Position numbers and translations under genes: made by a program. A stretch of DNA of 64,000 bases. It comes from Longimicrobium sp. Its GTDB lineage: Bacteria; Gemmatimonadota; Gemmatimonadetes; Longimicrobiales; Longimicrobiaceae. Positions 24,749-34,011 of this stretch are shown one piece after another. The stretch is taken from positions 38,684 through 102,683 of the forward strand of contig NZ_DATIND010000037.1 in assembly GCF_035474595.1 (NCBI RefSeq), in the 5' to 3' direction. The notes below the pieces were generated by a model, which had not been told where the DNA came from, ran no database searches, and saw only the letters and a program-made list of their open reading frames with translations. Position 1 is the first letter of the stretch, and each line of letters starts with the position of its first letter.

Positions 24749-25912
24749 ATGGGCAAGCGCGACCTCCTGCTGGGCGCTCTGGAGAACACCCGGTTCGGCG
24801 AGCTGAGCCTCGTCACGCCGGAGGGCACCACGCGCCGCTTCGGCGGGAGTCAGGAGGGCGAATCGGCCACGATGGTGCTGAACGACTGGGCCGCGGTGGA
24901 CGCCATCCTGACCCGCGGCGACATCGGGCTGGGCGAGTCGTACATGGCGCGGCAGTGGGACTCGCCGGACCTGAAGGCGTTCCTCACCTTCTGCCAGCGC
25001 AACCGCGACGAGTTCGCGCGGGTCACCCGCTTCGACCTGGTGAACCGCGTCATCTCGCGCGCCATGACGCTCACCCGCCACAACTCGCTCGCGGGAAGCC
25101 GGAAGAACATCTCCGACGCGTACGACTATCCCCCCGAGCTGTACCAGTCGTACACCGACCGCATGATGACCTACTCCAGCGGCTGGTGGGACGGGAAGGA
25201 GATGTCGCTGGAAGACGCGCAGGTGAACAAGTACGAGCGCATCCTCTGCCGCATCGGCCCGCCGCCGCGGAACGTGCTGGAGATGGGGTGCGGGTGGGGA
25301 TACTTCCTGAAGCTGGCCTCGTCGCGCGGGTACACGGTCACCGGCTGCACCATCTCCCGGCGGCAGTACGAGTACGCGAAGGAGCTGAACCGCGAGGAGA
25401 TCGCCGACGGGCGGGTGACGCTGCTGCTGGAGGACTACCGGAAGATGCCGGGGCAGTACGACGCGGTGGTGTCGACCGGCTTCTTCGAGCACGTGGGGTC
25501 GCAGTACTGGGTCGAGCACTTCCGCCGGGTGAAGCAGTACCTGAAGCCGGGCGGCGTGGCCATGATCCAGACCATGCTGTGCAACCGCTTCGACCCCGCC
25601 AACGCGAAGCGGCTGAACTTCTTCTCGAAGTACATCTTTCCCGGCGGCGAGTTTCCGTCCATCGGCTCGTTCATCGTGGCCGCCGAGGAGGCCGGGCTGA
25701 AGTGCGACGAGCATCTGGCCTTCGGGCAGGACTACGCCCGCACCATGGACGAGGCCTGGACCCGCTTCCACCGCAACCTGGACAGCGTGCGGAAGCTGGG
25801 CTACGACGACGAGTTCATCCGCAAGTGGGAGTTCTTCATCGCCGGCTGGTACGGCATGTTCCGCTCCGGCCAGTACAACGTGATGCAGGCGAAGCTGGAG
25901 CACTATCCGTGA
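24749..25912 (+). CDS. cyclopropane-fatty-acyl-phospholipid synthase-like methyltransferase 1
   Basis: 387 residues from ATG 24749; an alternative ATG at 24653 would add a Pro/Arg-rich stretch of no family likeness. Support: ADILTRGDIG-like LTRGDIGLGESYMARQWDSP, the substrate-loop YDYPPELYQSYTDRMMTYSS, the SAM-binding VLEMGCGWGYFLKLASSRGY, then STGFFEHVGSQYWVEHFRRV and KYIFPGGEFPS. The family transfers a methylene or methyl group from S-adenosylmethionine to unsaturated membrane acyl chains. The usual YDxGN start of the lipid loop is YDYPP here. A second family member follows 103 bp downstream. Confidence 0.87.
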   Translation: MGKRDLLLGALENTRFGELSLVTPEGTTRRFGGSQEGESATMVLNDWAAVDAILTRGDIGLGESYMARQWDSPDLKAFLTFCQRNRDEFARVTRFDLVNRVISRAMTLTRHNSLAGSRKNISDAYDYPPELYQSYTDRMMTYSSGWWDGKEMSLEDAQVNKYERILCRIGPPPRNVLEMGCGWGYFLKLASSRGYTVTGCTISRRQYEYAKELNREEIADGRVTLLLEDYRKMPGQYDAVVSTGFFEHVGSQYWVEHFRRVKQYLKPGGVAMIQTMLCNRFDPANAKRLNFFSKYIFPGGEFPSIGSFIVAAEEAGLKCDEHLAFGQDYARTMDEAWTRFHRNLDSVRKLGYDDEFIRKWEFFIAGWYGMFRSGQYNVMQAKLEHYP

Positions 25913-26015
25913 TGGGGCCGCGGGTCCCTGGCCTCCGAGAATAAGTGTCCTATCGCCCCGGACCGCCCCCGGCGGGGTCCGGGCATTCGTCCACCCGGGC
26001 GGAGCGACCTGAACA

Positions 26016-27224
26016 ATGACGGCCATCCAGACGAGCGCGGCACGGGCCCTCCGGCCGCAGTCCACGCTGGCGGACGTGGCGGGGGCGGTGCGCATCTATC
26101 TGCAGGGGCTGGGCAACCCCGAGCGCTTCGTGCGCGAGCTGCTGGAGCGCGCGGGGATCGAGGTGGGCGGCGGGGCGCCGCACGACATCACCGTGCACGA
26201 CCGGCGCTTCTACGCCCGCGTGGCGCGCGACGGCCCGCTGGGGCTGGGCGAGAGCTACATGGACGGGTGGTGGGACTGCCCCTCGGTCGACGCGATGATC
26301 ACCCTCATCCACCGCGCCGGGCTGCCGCAGGTGATCCGCAAGAACTGGAAGTACGTGGCCAGCGTGCTGCGGGCCCGCGCGCTGAACCTGCAGAGCCGCG
26401 TGCGCGCCTTCCGGGTGGGCGAGCACCACTACGACATCGGCAACGACCTGTACCGCGCCATGCTGGACCGGCGCATGGTGTACACCTGCGGCTACTGGAA
26501 CGGCGCGGCCACGCTGGACGAGGCGCAGGAGGCCAAGCTGGACCTGGTGTGCCGCAAGCTAGGGCTGCGGGCGGGGATGCGCGTGCTGGACCTGGGGTGC
26601 GGGTGGGGGAGCTTCGCCCGGTACGCCGCCGAGAAGTACGGCGTGGAGGTCACCGGCTACTCGGTGTCGAAGGAGCAGGTCTCGCTGGGCCGCGAGCTGT
26701 GTGCCGGGCTTCCGGTGGAGCTGCGCCTGGAGGACTACCGCAACGCGCGCGGCGTGTACGACCGCGTGGTCTCCATCGGCATCATGGAGCACGTGGGCTA
26801 CAAGAACTACCGCACCTACATGGAGGTGGTGGACCGCTGCCTGGTGCCGGGCGGGGCGTCGCTGGTCCACACCATCGGCAGCCCGCGCAGCGAGCCCGCG
26901 TCGGACCCGTGGACGCACAAGTACATCTTCCCCAACGGCCACCTTCCCTCCATCGCCCAGCTGGCCCGCGCCATGGAGGGGCTGTTCGCCTTCGAGGACC
27001 TGCACAACATCGGCCCGCACTACGACCCCACGCTGATGGCCTGGCACCGCAACTTCGCCGCGGCCTGGCCGGCGCTGAAGGCCCGGTACGGCGAGCGGTT
27101 CTTCCGCATGTGGAGCTACTACCTGCTGATGAGCGCCGCCGCCTTCCGCGCGCGCTACATCCACCTCTTCCAGATCGTGATGGCCCGCGCCGACCATCCC
27201 CAGCCCGCCTGCCGCGTGAGCTGA
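26016..27224 (+). CDS. cfa: cyclopropane-fatty-acyl-phospholipid synthase-like methyltransferase 2
   Basis: 402 residues. Classical family pattern: LGLGESYMDGWWDCPSVDAM, HHYDIGNDLYRAMLDRRMVY, the SAM site VLDLGCGWGSFARYAAEKYG, VTGYSVSKEQVSLGRELC, then IMEHVGYKNYRTYMEVVDRC and HKYIFPNGHLPS. It keeps the canonical HYDIGNDLY loop and the IMEHVG segment, so it is the better candidate for a true CFA synthase. Tandem with a diverged paralogue, probably one membrane-lipid modification unit. Its stop is directly followed by the ATACCGGA repeat element. Confidence 0.9.
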   Translation: MTAIQTSAARALRPQSTLADVAGAVRIYLQGLGNPERFVRELLERAGIEVGGGAPHDITVHDRRFYARVARDGPLGLGESYMDGWWDCPSVDAMITLIHRAGLPQVIRKNWKYVASVLRARALNLQSRVRAFRVGEHHYDIGNDLYRAMLDRRMVYTCGYWNGAATLDEAQEAKLDLVCRKLGLRAGMRVLDLGCGWGSFARYAAEKYGVEVTGYSVSKEQVSLGRELCAGLPVELRLEDYRNARGVYDRVVSIGIMEHVGYKNYRTYMEVVDRCLVPGGASLVHTIGSPRSEPASDPWTHKYIFPNGHLPSIAQLARAMEGLFAFEDLHNIGPHYDPTLMAWHRNFAAAWPALKARYGERFFRMWSYYLLMSAAAFRARYIHLFQIVMARADHPQPACRVS

Positions 27225-27375
27225 TACCGGATCTGGCGATCATCCGTGCATTACAAGCGCACAGAGAGACGTCATCCTGAGGCCGGCCACACCGTCGTTG
27301 CCCCCGCGCGAGCGGTTGCAGGCCGAAGGATCCATAGGCGAGGTTGCACGTGCGTTTCCGGATTGCACGATCGAT
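27225..27375 (+). repeat. ATACCGGA stop-associated element, copy 1
   Basis: Starts at the stop of the CFA gene (TGATACCGGATCTGG), then GCATTACAAGCGCACAGAGA, GACGTCATCCTGAGGCCGGC, GGTTGCAGGCCGAAGGATC and GGCGAGGTTGCACGTGCG. Closely similar copies are at 32393, 36076, 47363 and 47483 (reverse). Confidence 0.9.
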
Positions 27376-27444
27376 CTCCGAATTCGGATGATACGCGATC
27401 GATCGAGGCGGATTCAGGATCAGGGAATAGAGATGGGGTCGCTT

Positions 27445-27515
27445 AGAGAAGCAGAGGAGCAGAGAGGGGATTTCTCTGTTTCTCTGCTTCTCCGCGTGAA
27501 ACAAGTCTCCTATGC
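27445..27515. repeat. CTCACGCGGAG-type hairpin repeat, diverged copy 3
   Basis: GAGAAGCAGAGGAGCAGAGA pairs with TCTCTG...CTCTGCTTCTC, ending in CGCGTGAAAC. It lies in the 471-bp gap 27225-27695, which otherwise holds the element at 27225 and no gene. Confidence 0.65.
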
Positions 27516-27695
27516 GGATCCGGTAGGATTCCCCGCCGTTCGCCCCCGTGTCATCTCCCTTGAACCGGTGAACGTTTGCCGCTAAGCTAGGGAGACCGCT
27601 CCTCGCACCTCCTCCGGCCATTCCCCAAGGCCAGCCGCGCGCCCGCGGGCGGTCCCCCAGACGGACGTCATCGCTCCTCCAGCGCAGGGTGCCGC

Positions 27696-29489
27696 ATGGA
27701 CCCCACCGACGTCGGAAATCCCAGGTACTACCACAAGGTCGTGGACTGCCAGTATGCGTGCCCCGCGCATACCAACGTTCCCGAGTACATCCGCCTGATC
27801 GCGCAGGGGCGCCACACCGAGGCGTACCTGCTGAACCGCGAGTCCAACGTCTTCCCCGGCATCCTGGGGCGCACCTGCGACCGGCCCTGCGAGCCCGCCT
27901 GCCGCCGCACCCGCGTGGACGGCAAGCCCGTCGCCATCTGCCGCCTGAAGCGCGTGGCGTCCGACAACCGCGGCGACGTCTCCGAATATCTCCCCAAGGC
28001 CCCGCCCGTCTCCAACGGCCGCCGCGTCGCGCTGGTGGGCGCCGGGCCGGCATCGCTCACCGTGTGCAACGATCTGGCGCCACTGGGCTACGAATGCGTG
28101 GTGTTCGAGAAGCTGGACCGCCCCGGCGGCCTGATGCGCACCAACATCCCCGCCTTCCGCCTCCCCGCCGCGGTGCTCGACGAGGAGATCGAGATGATCA
28201 CCGGCATCGGCAACGTCGAGATCCGCTACTCGTCTCCCGTGGAGAGCATGCGGGAGCTGCTGGGCGGCGGATGGGACGCGGTGTTCGTGGGCAGCGGCGC
28301 GCCGAAGGGGAAGGAGCTGGACATTCCCGGCCGCTGGGACGTGCCGGACCGCGTGCACATCGGCATCGAGTGGCTGGAGTCGGTGCACTTCGGGCACGTG
28401 ACGGAGATCCAGGAGCGCGTCCTCATCATCGGCGTGGGGAACACGGCGATGGACTGCTGCCGCTCGTCCAAGCGGCTCGGTGCGACCGACGTGAAGGTGA
28501 TGGCGCGGCGCGGGCGGCAGCACTTCAAGGCCAGCCCCTGGGAGCTGGAGGACGCGGAGGAGGAGGGGGTGGAGATCATCGAGAACCACGCCCCGAAGCG
28601 CTTCGTCGTCGAGGATGGAACGCTCGTGGGAATGGAGTTCGACCGCGTCCGCTGGTACGAGGAGGGCGGGCGGCAGAAGAGCGAGGTCACGGAGACGGTC
28701 GTCATCCCCTGCGACGCCGTCATTCTGGCCATCGGGCAGGAGAACGCCTTCCCGTGGATCGAGCGCGACATCGGCATCTCGTTCAACGAGTGGGAGATGC
28801 CGGTGGTGGACCGCGTCACCTTCCAGAGCTCGCGCGAAGGCGTGTTCTTCGGCGGCGACGCGGCTTGGGGCCCCGAGAACATCATCTGGGCGGTGGAGCA
28901 CGGGCACCAGGCCGCCATCTCCATCCACAACCACTGCGAAGGCGCGGCCCTCACCGAGCGCCCGGAGTACGGGATGAACCTGGTCTCCGCCAAGCTGGGG
29001 ATGCACGCCTGGAGCTACAGCAACGACTATTCGCAGGCGCAGCGCACGAAGATGGTGCACGTGGGGCTGGAGACGCGCTTCGCGTCCATCGCGACCGAGG
29101 TGGAGGTGGGCTTCACCGCCGAGCAGGCGATGAAGGAGGTGGAGCGCTGCCTGAACTGCGACGTGCAGACGCACTTCACCACGCCGCTCTGCATCGAGTG
29201 CGACGCGTGCATCGACGTCTGCCCGGTGAGCTGCCTCACCATCACCTACGACGCGGAGACCGAGGACGAGCTGCGGACGCGGCTCTCCGCGCCGGCCGTG
29301 AACCCCGCGCAGGAGATCTACGTCTCCGGCGCGCTCCCGCAGACCGCGCGGGTGATGGTGAAGGACGAGGACATCTGCCTGCACTGCGGCCTCTGCGCCG
29401 AGCGCTGCCCGACCGCCGCGTGGGACATGCGCACCTTCGAGCTCCAGATCCCCTACGCCGGGAGGTCCGCATGCGCGGCGCACGCGTAG
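27696..29489 (+). CDS. GltD-like FAD/NAD(P) oxidoreductase fused to a 2[4Fe-4S] ferredoxin domain
   Basis: 597 residues. Order: N-terminal Fer4_20-type iron-sulfur region (CQYACPAHTNVPEYIRLIAQ, then CDRPCEPACRR), FAD site VALVGAGPASLTVCNDLAPL, GLMRTNIPAFRLPAAVLDEE, NAD(P) site VLIIGVGNTAMDCCRSSKRL, and ARRGRQHFKASPWE. The end carries two ferredoxin clusters: C-I-E-C-D-A-C-I-D-V-C-P and C-L-H-C-G-L-C-A-E-R-C-P. It should pass electrons between NAD(P)H and ferredoxin. The next two genes encode a 2-oxoacid:ferredoxin oxidoreductase, overlapping by 19 bp, so the three make one complex or redox couple. Confidence 0.9.
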   Translation: MDPTDVGNPRYYHKVVDCQYACPAHTNVPEYIRLIAQGRHTEAYLLNRESNVFPGILGRTCDRPCEPACRRTRVDGKPVAICRLKRVASDNRGDVSEYLPKAPPVSNGRRVALVGAGPASLTVCNDLAPLGYECVVFEKLDRPGGLMRTNIPAFRLPAAVLDEEIEMITGIGNVEIRYSSPVESMRELLGGGWDAVFVGSGAPKGKELDIPGRWDVPDRVHIGIEWLESVHFGHVTEIQERVLIIGVGNTAMDCCRSSKRLGATDVKVMARRGRQHFKASPWELEDAEEEGVEIIENHAPKRFVVEDGTLVGMEFDRVRWYEEGGRQKSEVTETVVIPCDAVILAIGQENAFPWIERDIGISFNEWEMPVVDRVTFQSSREGVFFGGDAAWGPENIIWAVEHGHQAAISIHNHCEGAALTERPEYGMNLVSAKLGMHAWSYSNDYSQAQRTKMVHVGLETRFASIATEVEVGFTAEQAMKEVERCLNCDVQTHFTTPLCIECDACIDVCPVSCLTITYDAETEDELRTRLSAPAVNPAQEIYVSGALPQTARVMVKDEDICLHCGLCAERCPTAAWDMRTFELQIPYAGRSACAAHA

Positions 29490-31342
29490 CCCGCCTCTTC
29501 CCCGACCCCGCTTCCGCCAACGGCAGGAACGGGGATGGGGACGGCGACCGGGTGAACGACTTCGCCTTCAAGGTGGGCACGGTGAACGGCACCGGCTCGG
29601 CCAGCGCGAACTCGCTCCTGCTGCAGTCCATCTTCCGCATGGGGATCCCGGTCACCGGCAAGAACGTCTTCCCCAGCAACATCCAGGGGCTGCCGACCTG
29701 GTACGAGATCCGGGTGAGCCGCGACGGCTGGACCGCGCGCACGCCGGACTTCGACCTGATCGTGGCGATGAACCCCGCCACGCACGAGCGCGACATCGCC
29801 GAGGTCAGGAGCGGCGGCTGGCTCCTGCACGACTCGTCATGGCCGCTGGACGCCTCGCTCCTGCGCGACGACGTCACCTTCATCGGCATCCCGCTGGGCC
29901 GCATGTGCGTGGAGGCGTTCAGCGGCGGCCGCGAGCGCACGCTGATGAAGAACATCGCCTACGCCGGCGCGCTCGCCGCGCTCATCGACCTCGATCTGGA
30001 CGTCGTCAAGGACGCGATCCGCGCCGAGTTCGCGAAGAAGCCCAAGTCGATCGACTCTAACTTCCTCGCGCTCCACCTGGGCTACGACTACGCGAAGGCG
30101 AACTTCGCCTGCCCGCTTCCGATCCGCCTGGAGCGGATGGACGCCACCCGTGGCCACGTGCTGATGGACGGCAACACCGCCGCCGCGCTCGGCTGCGTCT
30201 ACGCGGGGGCCACGGTGGGCGCCTGGTATCCCATCACCCCCGCCACCTCGCTGATGGACGCGTTCGGCCGCTTCTGCGCGCGCTACCGCGTCGACGCCGG
30301 GACGGGGGAGCGGCGCTACTGCATCGTGCAGGCGGAGGACGAGCTCGCCGCGGCGGGCGTGGTCATCGGCGCGGGGTGGGCGGGCGCGCGCGCGTTCACG
30401 CCCACCGCGGGGCCGGGGATCAGCCTGATGGGCGAGTTCATCGGCCTGGCCTACTACACCGAGATCCCCGCCGTCTTCTTCGACGTGCAGCGCACCGGCC
30501 CGTCCACGGGCATGCCGACGCGCACGCAGCAGGGCGACCTCCTCTCCATCGCCTACGCCAGCCATGGAGATACCAAGCACGTCGCGCTCTTCCCGGCCGA
30601 TCCGGCGGAGTGCTTCCGCTTCGCCGTGCAGGCGTTCGACCTGGCCGAGCGCTTCCAGACGCCCGTGTTCGTGGTCAGCGACCTGGACATCGGGATGAAC
30701 GACTGGATGATCCCGCGGCTGGAGTGGAACGACGCCTGGCGCCCCGACCGCGGCGAGGTCCTCACCGCCGGGCAATTGCAGGCGATGCAGCGCTTCAGCC
30801 GCTACCTGGACGTGGATGGAGACGGCGTCGCCGCGCGCTCGCTCCCCGGCGTGGACCCGAAGGGCGCGTACTTCACCCGCGGCTCGGGGCACGACAGCCA
30901 CGCCGCGTACACGGAAGACGCGGACGCCTACCGCGAGATCGTAGACCGGCTGAAGGTGAAGCTGGAGACGGCGGCGCGCGCCGTCCCCCCGCCCGAGATC
31001 CGCGAGCGCGAGGGGGCGGAGATGGCGATCGTGGCGCTGGGCGGCTGCAACGGCGCGGTGCTCGAGGCCGCCGCGCGGCTGGCGATCGACGGGATCCCGC
31101 TGGACTACATGCGCATCCGCGGCTTCCCGTTCGACGTGGCCGTCGGCGAATTCCTGCGCGCGCACGACCGCGTCTTCGTGGTGGAGCAGAACCGCGACGG
31201 CCAGCTCCGCTCGCTCCTGCAGCTGGAGACGGGGATCGCCGGCGACCGGCTGATCTCCATCCGCGACTACGGCGGGGTGCCGCTGAGCGCCCGCGCGGTG
31301 ATGGACGGGGTCACGGCCCAGCTCGCGGAGGTGCCCGCATGA
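29471..31342 (+). CDS. korA: 2-oxoacid:acceptor oxidoreductase, fused gamma-alpha subunit
   Basis: 623 residues from ATG 29471, within the end of the previous gene. The gamma part is N-terminal (VNDFAFKVGTVNGTGSASAN, NVFPSNIQGLPTWYEIRVSR). The alpha part begins near residue 215 with GNTAAALGCVYAGATVGAWY and PITPATSLMDAF, then GWAGARAFTPTAGPGISLMG, FFDVQRTGPSTGMPTRTQQG. This is the KorA/PorA type that oxidises 2-oxoacids (most often 2-oxoglutarate) to acyl-CoA with ferredoxin as acceptor. The exact substrate cannot be read off. The stop overlaps the beta-subunit ATG. Confidence 0.92.
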   Translation: MRGARVARLFPDPASANGRNGDGDGDRVNDFAFKVGTVNGTGSASANSLLLQSIFRMGIPVTGKNVFPSNIQGLPTWYEIRVSRDGWTARTPDFDLIVAMNPATHERDIAEVRSGGWLLHDSSWPLDASLLRDDVTFIGIPLGRMCVEAFSGGRERTLMKNIAYAGALAALIDLDLDVVKDAIRAEFAKKPKSIDSNFLALHLGYDYAKANFACPLPIRLERMDATRGHVLMDGNTAAALGCVYAGATVGAWYPITPATSLMDAFGRFCARYRVDAGTGERRYCIVQAEDELAAAGVVIGAGWAGARAFTPTAGPGISLMGEFIGLAYYTEIPAVFFDVQRTGPSTGMPTRTQQGDLLSIAYASHGDTKHVALFPADPAECFRFAVQAFDLAERFQTPVFVVSDLDIGMNDWMIPRLEWNDAWRPDRGEVLTAGQLQAMQRFSRYLDVDGDGVAARSLPGVDPKGAYFTRGSGHDSHAAYTEDADAYREIVDRLKVKLETAARAVPPPEIREREGAEMAIVALGGCNGAVLEAAARLAIDGIPLDYMRIRGFPFDVAVGEFLRAHDRVFVVEQNRDGQLRSLLQLETGIAGDRLISIRDYGGVPLSARAVMDGVTAQLAEVPA

Positions 31343-32394
31343 CCTCCATCGCCAAGCCGCCCGTCCGCCACCCCGCGCTGCACCCCAACGCGCTCGGCCT
31401 CACCCGCCGCGACTACGAGGGGGCCATGAGCACCCTCTGCGCGGGGTGCGGCCACGACAGCGTGACCGCGGCCATCGTGCAGGCCTGCCACGAACTGGAC
31501 GTGGTGCCGCACCGCGTGGCCAAGCTCAGCGGCATCGGCTGCTCGTCCAAGACCACCGCGTACTTCCTGCGCCAGGCGCACGGCTTCAACTCCGTGCACG
31601 GGCGGATGCCGGCGGTGGCCACCGGCGTGTCGGCCGCCAACCGCGAGCTGGCCATCATCGGAGTTTCGGGAGACGGAGATTCGCTCTCCATCGGCCTGGG
31701 CCAGCTCTGCCACGCCATCCGCCGCAACGTGCGGATGCTGTACGTGCTGGAGAACAACGGCGTCTACGGGTTGACGAAAGGCCAGTTCTCCGCCTCGGCC
31801 GACGTGGGATCGAAGGCCAAGCGCGGCGAGCAGAACCGGCAGAAGCCGATCGACCCCGTGCTGCTGGCGCTGACGCTGGGCGCCACCTTCGTGGCCCGCT
31901 CCTTCAGCGGCGACAAGGCGCAGCTCGTTCCCATCCTGAAGGCGGCCATGCGCCACGAGGGGTTCGCGCTGGTGGACGTCATCTCCCCCTGCGTCACCTT
32001 CAACGACCACGAGGGGTCGACGAAGAGCTACGCGTCGACCCGCGAGCGCCAGCACGAGGTCGCCCCCGTCGACTTCGTCCCCATCACCCACGAGATCCGC
32101 GCCAGCTACGCCCCCGGCGAGGCGCTCACCGTTCCCATGCACGACGGCAGCCTGGTGCGCTTCCGCAAGCTGGCGGAGGATTACGACCCCACCGACCGCG
32201 ACGCCGCGTACGCCACGGTCAAGCGCGTGCACGAGCAGGGCGAAGTCGCCACCGGCCTCCTGTACCTCGAGGAGGACGCCGCCGACATGCACGCCCTCAA
32301 CCACACCATCGCCGCGCCGCTGTACGACCTCCCGTTCGAGACGCTCTGCCCGGGAAGCGCGGCGCTGGAGGAATTGATGCGGGAGCTGGAATAA
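31339..32394 (+). CDS. korB: 2-oxoacid:ferredoxin oxidoreductase beta subunit
   Basis: 351 residues from ATG 31339 (ATGA overlap). The thiamine diphosphate site is clear: IIGVSGDGDSLSIGLGQLCH then MLYVLENNGVYGLTKGQFSA. Cys ligands for the cluster are in MSTLCAGCGHDSV and GIGCSSKTTAYFL. HGRMPAVATGVSAAN is typical of KorB. It pairs with the gamma-alpha subunit upstream. An ATACCGGA element starts right at its TAA. Confidence 0.94.
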   Translation: MTSIAKPPVRHPALHPNALGLTRRDYEGAMSTLCAGCGHDSVTAAIVQACHELDVVPHRVAKLSGIGCSSKTTAYFLRQAHGFNSVHGRMPAVATGVSAANRELAIIGVSGDGDSLSIGLGQLCHAIRRNVRMLYVLENNGVYGLTKGQFSASADVGSKAKRGEQNRQKPIDPVLLALTLGATFVARSFSGDKAQLVPILKAAMRHEGFALVDVISPCVTFNDHEGSTKSYASTRERQHEVAPVDFVPITHEIRASYAPGEALTVPMHDGSLVRFRKLAEDYDPTDRDAAYATVKRVHEQGEVATGLLYLEEDAADMHALNHTIAAPLYDLPFETLCPGSAALEELMRELE

Positions 32395-32545
32395 ATACCG
32401 GATCTGGCAATCACCGGGCATTACAAACGCACAGAGAGACGTCATCCTGAGGCCGGCCACACCACCGGTGCCCTGCACGAGCGGTTGCAGGCCGAAGGAT
32501 CTGTAGGCGAGGTCGCACGTGCGCCCCTGATCGCACGACAAATCC
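32393..32545 (+). repeat. ATACCGGA stop-associated element, copy 2
   Basis: Begins in the TAA of korB (AATACCGGATCTGGCAATCA), then GCATTACAAACGCACAGAGA, GACGTCATCCTGAGGCCGGC, GAGCGGTTGCAGGCCGAAGG. About 85% like copy 1 by eye. Confidence 0.9.
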
Positions 32546-32596
32546 CGAATGCAGAATAAATAGTCGGACCGGACCTCTTCCCACCGCGAGGCCACA

Positions 32597-33601
32597 ATGA
32601 GCGATGTTGCCGCCGGATCAGGACCGATCACGGATACCGCGAAGGCGGCGATGACGCTGGCGGGGCTGGCGTACGGCTTTCCCGAGAAGCTTCCCGATTA
32701 CCTTCGCGACGCCAAGCTCGCCACGCGTGGCGAGTGGACCGCGACGTGGGTGCCGGGGCGCGAGGAGGATGGATACTTCGCGTTCGTTGCCGCGAACGCC
32801 CGGGCGAAGCGCTTCGTCGTGGCGATCCGAGGCACGAATCCCAGCCTCACGAAGGGCTTCCTGCACGATGTGCTGGATGATGTGGATGTAGGCATCGCCG
32901 CTCCGTGGGCGCACCAGAGCGTGAAGGACGCGCGCATCGCCCGCGGGACGTCACGCGGCCTGGGAAAGCTGCTGGCGCTCGACGCGCATGGAGTCACGCT
33001 GCTGGAGCACCTGGACGCGAGTCTCACGGAAGGTGCCGAGCTGTGGGTGACGGGCCACAGTCTGGGCGGCTGCCTTGCGTCCGTCCTGGCGCTCAAGCTG
33101 GCGGAGCGCTACGCCCCGCGCGGCGTCCGCGTCGAGCTGATGACCTTCGCCGCACCCAGCGCCGGGAACGCGGCGTTCGCGCGCCTGGTGCAGGACACCC
33201 TTCCGACGGCCCGGCGCTACTACAATTCGCGCGACCTGGTGCCGATGGCCTGGCACGACATCGCCCGGCTGCCGCAGATGTACGACGCACCGGGCCCGCG
33301 CTGCTCGCCGGCGCTCTCCCTGTGGGCGAGGGTGGCGGCGCCGAAGGCGGCACAACTCGGATACACGCAGCCGGGGCCGGGCACCGCCCTTCCGGCCGCG
33401 CCCTCGTCCGTCAGGCGGGCAGCGGGCATCCTGAGCAGGTTCCTGCCGTTCCTGCGCCGCAAGATCTTCGAGGTGGAGGCGCTGTACCAGCACGATCCCA
33501 ACACCTACCTGTCCCTGCTGGATGCGCCGAAGCTGCCGTTCAACCTGCCGCTCCCGTGGCTTGCGCGCGATCTGGGGTTCGCGGGGCTTCTTGTGCGGTA
33601 G
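32597..33601 (+). CDS. class 3 lipase-like alpha/beta hydrolase
   Basis: 334 residues. The nucleophile elbow is VTGHSLGGCLASVLALKL with S155. FVVAIRGTNPS earlier and VELMTFAAPSAGNAAFARLV then RYYNSRDLVPMAWHDI later fit the Lipase_3 family, with the catalytic Asp probably in RDLVP. No signal peptide is seen, so it is probably cytoplasmic or exported by another route. A strong terminator lies 60 bp after the stop. Confidence 0.85.
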   Translation: MSDVAAGSGPITDTAKAAMTLAGLAYGFPEKLPDYLRDAKLATRGEWTATWVPGREEDGYFAFVAANARAKRFVVAIRGTNPSLTKGFLHDVLDDVDVGIAAPWAHQSVKDARIARGTSRGLGKLLALDAHGVTLLEHLDASLTEGAELWVTGHSLGGCLASVLALKLAERYAPRGVRVELMTFAAPSAGNAAFARLVQDTLPTARRYYNSRDLVPMAWHDIARLPQMYDAPGPRCSPALSLWARVAAPKAAQLGYTQPGPGTALPAAPSSVRRAAGILSRFLPFLRRKIFEVEALYQHDPNTYLSLLDAPKLPFNLPLPWLARDLGFAGLLVR

Positions 33602-33661
33602 TCCGGCGTGCACCACGAGTGACATGACCGGCGGGGTGCAAGGCCGCGAGGTCCGCACGAA

Positions 33662-33703
33662 AGAAGGCGCGGGGACGATGCTCGTCTCCGCGCCTTCTTT
33701 TTG
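33662..33703 (+). terminator. bidirectional intrinsic terminator
   Basis: AAGAAGGCGCGGGGACG pairs with CGTCTCCGCGCCTTCTT around a 5-nt loop and ends in TTTTT. An A tract on the other side makes it usable also for the minus-strand antitoxin gene that ends at 33716. Confidence 0.9.
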
Positions 33704-33715
33704 AACGGAACAGGC

Positions 33716-34009
33716 TCAGGCTGCGGCCCGGCCCTTTGCGTCGACGCCCATGCCTGCGTGCGCCAGCATCCCGATCAGATCGTCGTCCGTGAACGAATCG
33801 ATGTGCCCTCGCATCAACGCGGTGATCCGCTGCGGGGAAACACCGAAGAGCTTCGCGGCCTCTTTCCTGGAGAGCCCGCGCTGCTGGATCGCGCGGTGAA
33901 TCTCGATCATCAGATTCGAGCGCGCGTTCAGGCGTTCCGCTTCCGCCTCGGGAAAGCCGAGGTCTGCGAAGATGTTGCCGTCCGCGGGCGTTTCATGTTC
34001 GATAGGCAT
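33716..34009 (-). CDS. XRE-family antitoxin (HigA-like)
   Basis: 97 residues. The HTH core is EIHRAIQQRGLSRKEAAKLF, GVSPQRITALMRGHIDSFTD, ending DDLIGMLAHAGM. This is the pattern of HTH antitoxins paired with Gp49/HigB-like toxins. It starts 2 bp after the stop of the toxin gene, so the order is toxin first, as in higBA. It probably neutralises the toxin and represses the operon. A paralogue without a toxin lies at 34612-34908. Confidence 0.9.
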   Translation of the reverse strand: MPIEHETPADGNIFADLGFPEAEAERLNARSNLMIEIHRAIQQRGLSRKEAAKLFGVSPQRITALMRGHIDSFTDDDLIGMLAHAGMGVDAKGRAAA

Positions 34010-34011
34010 CG

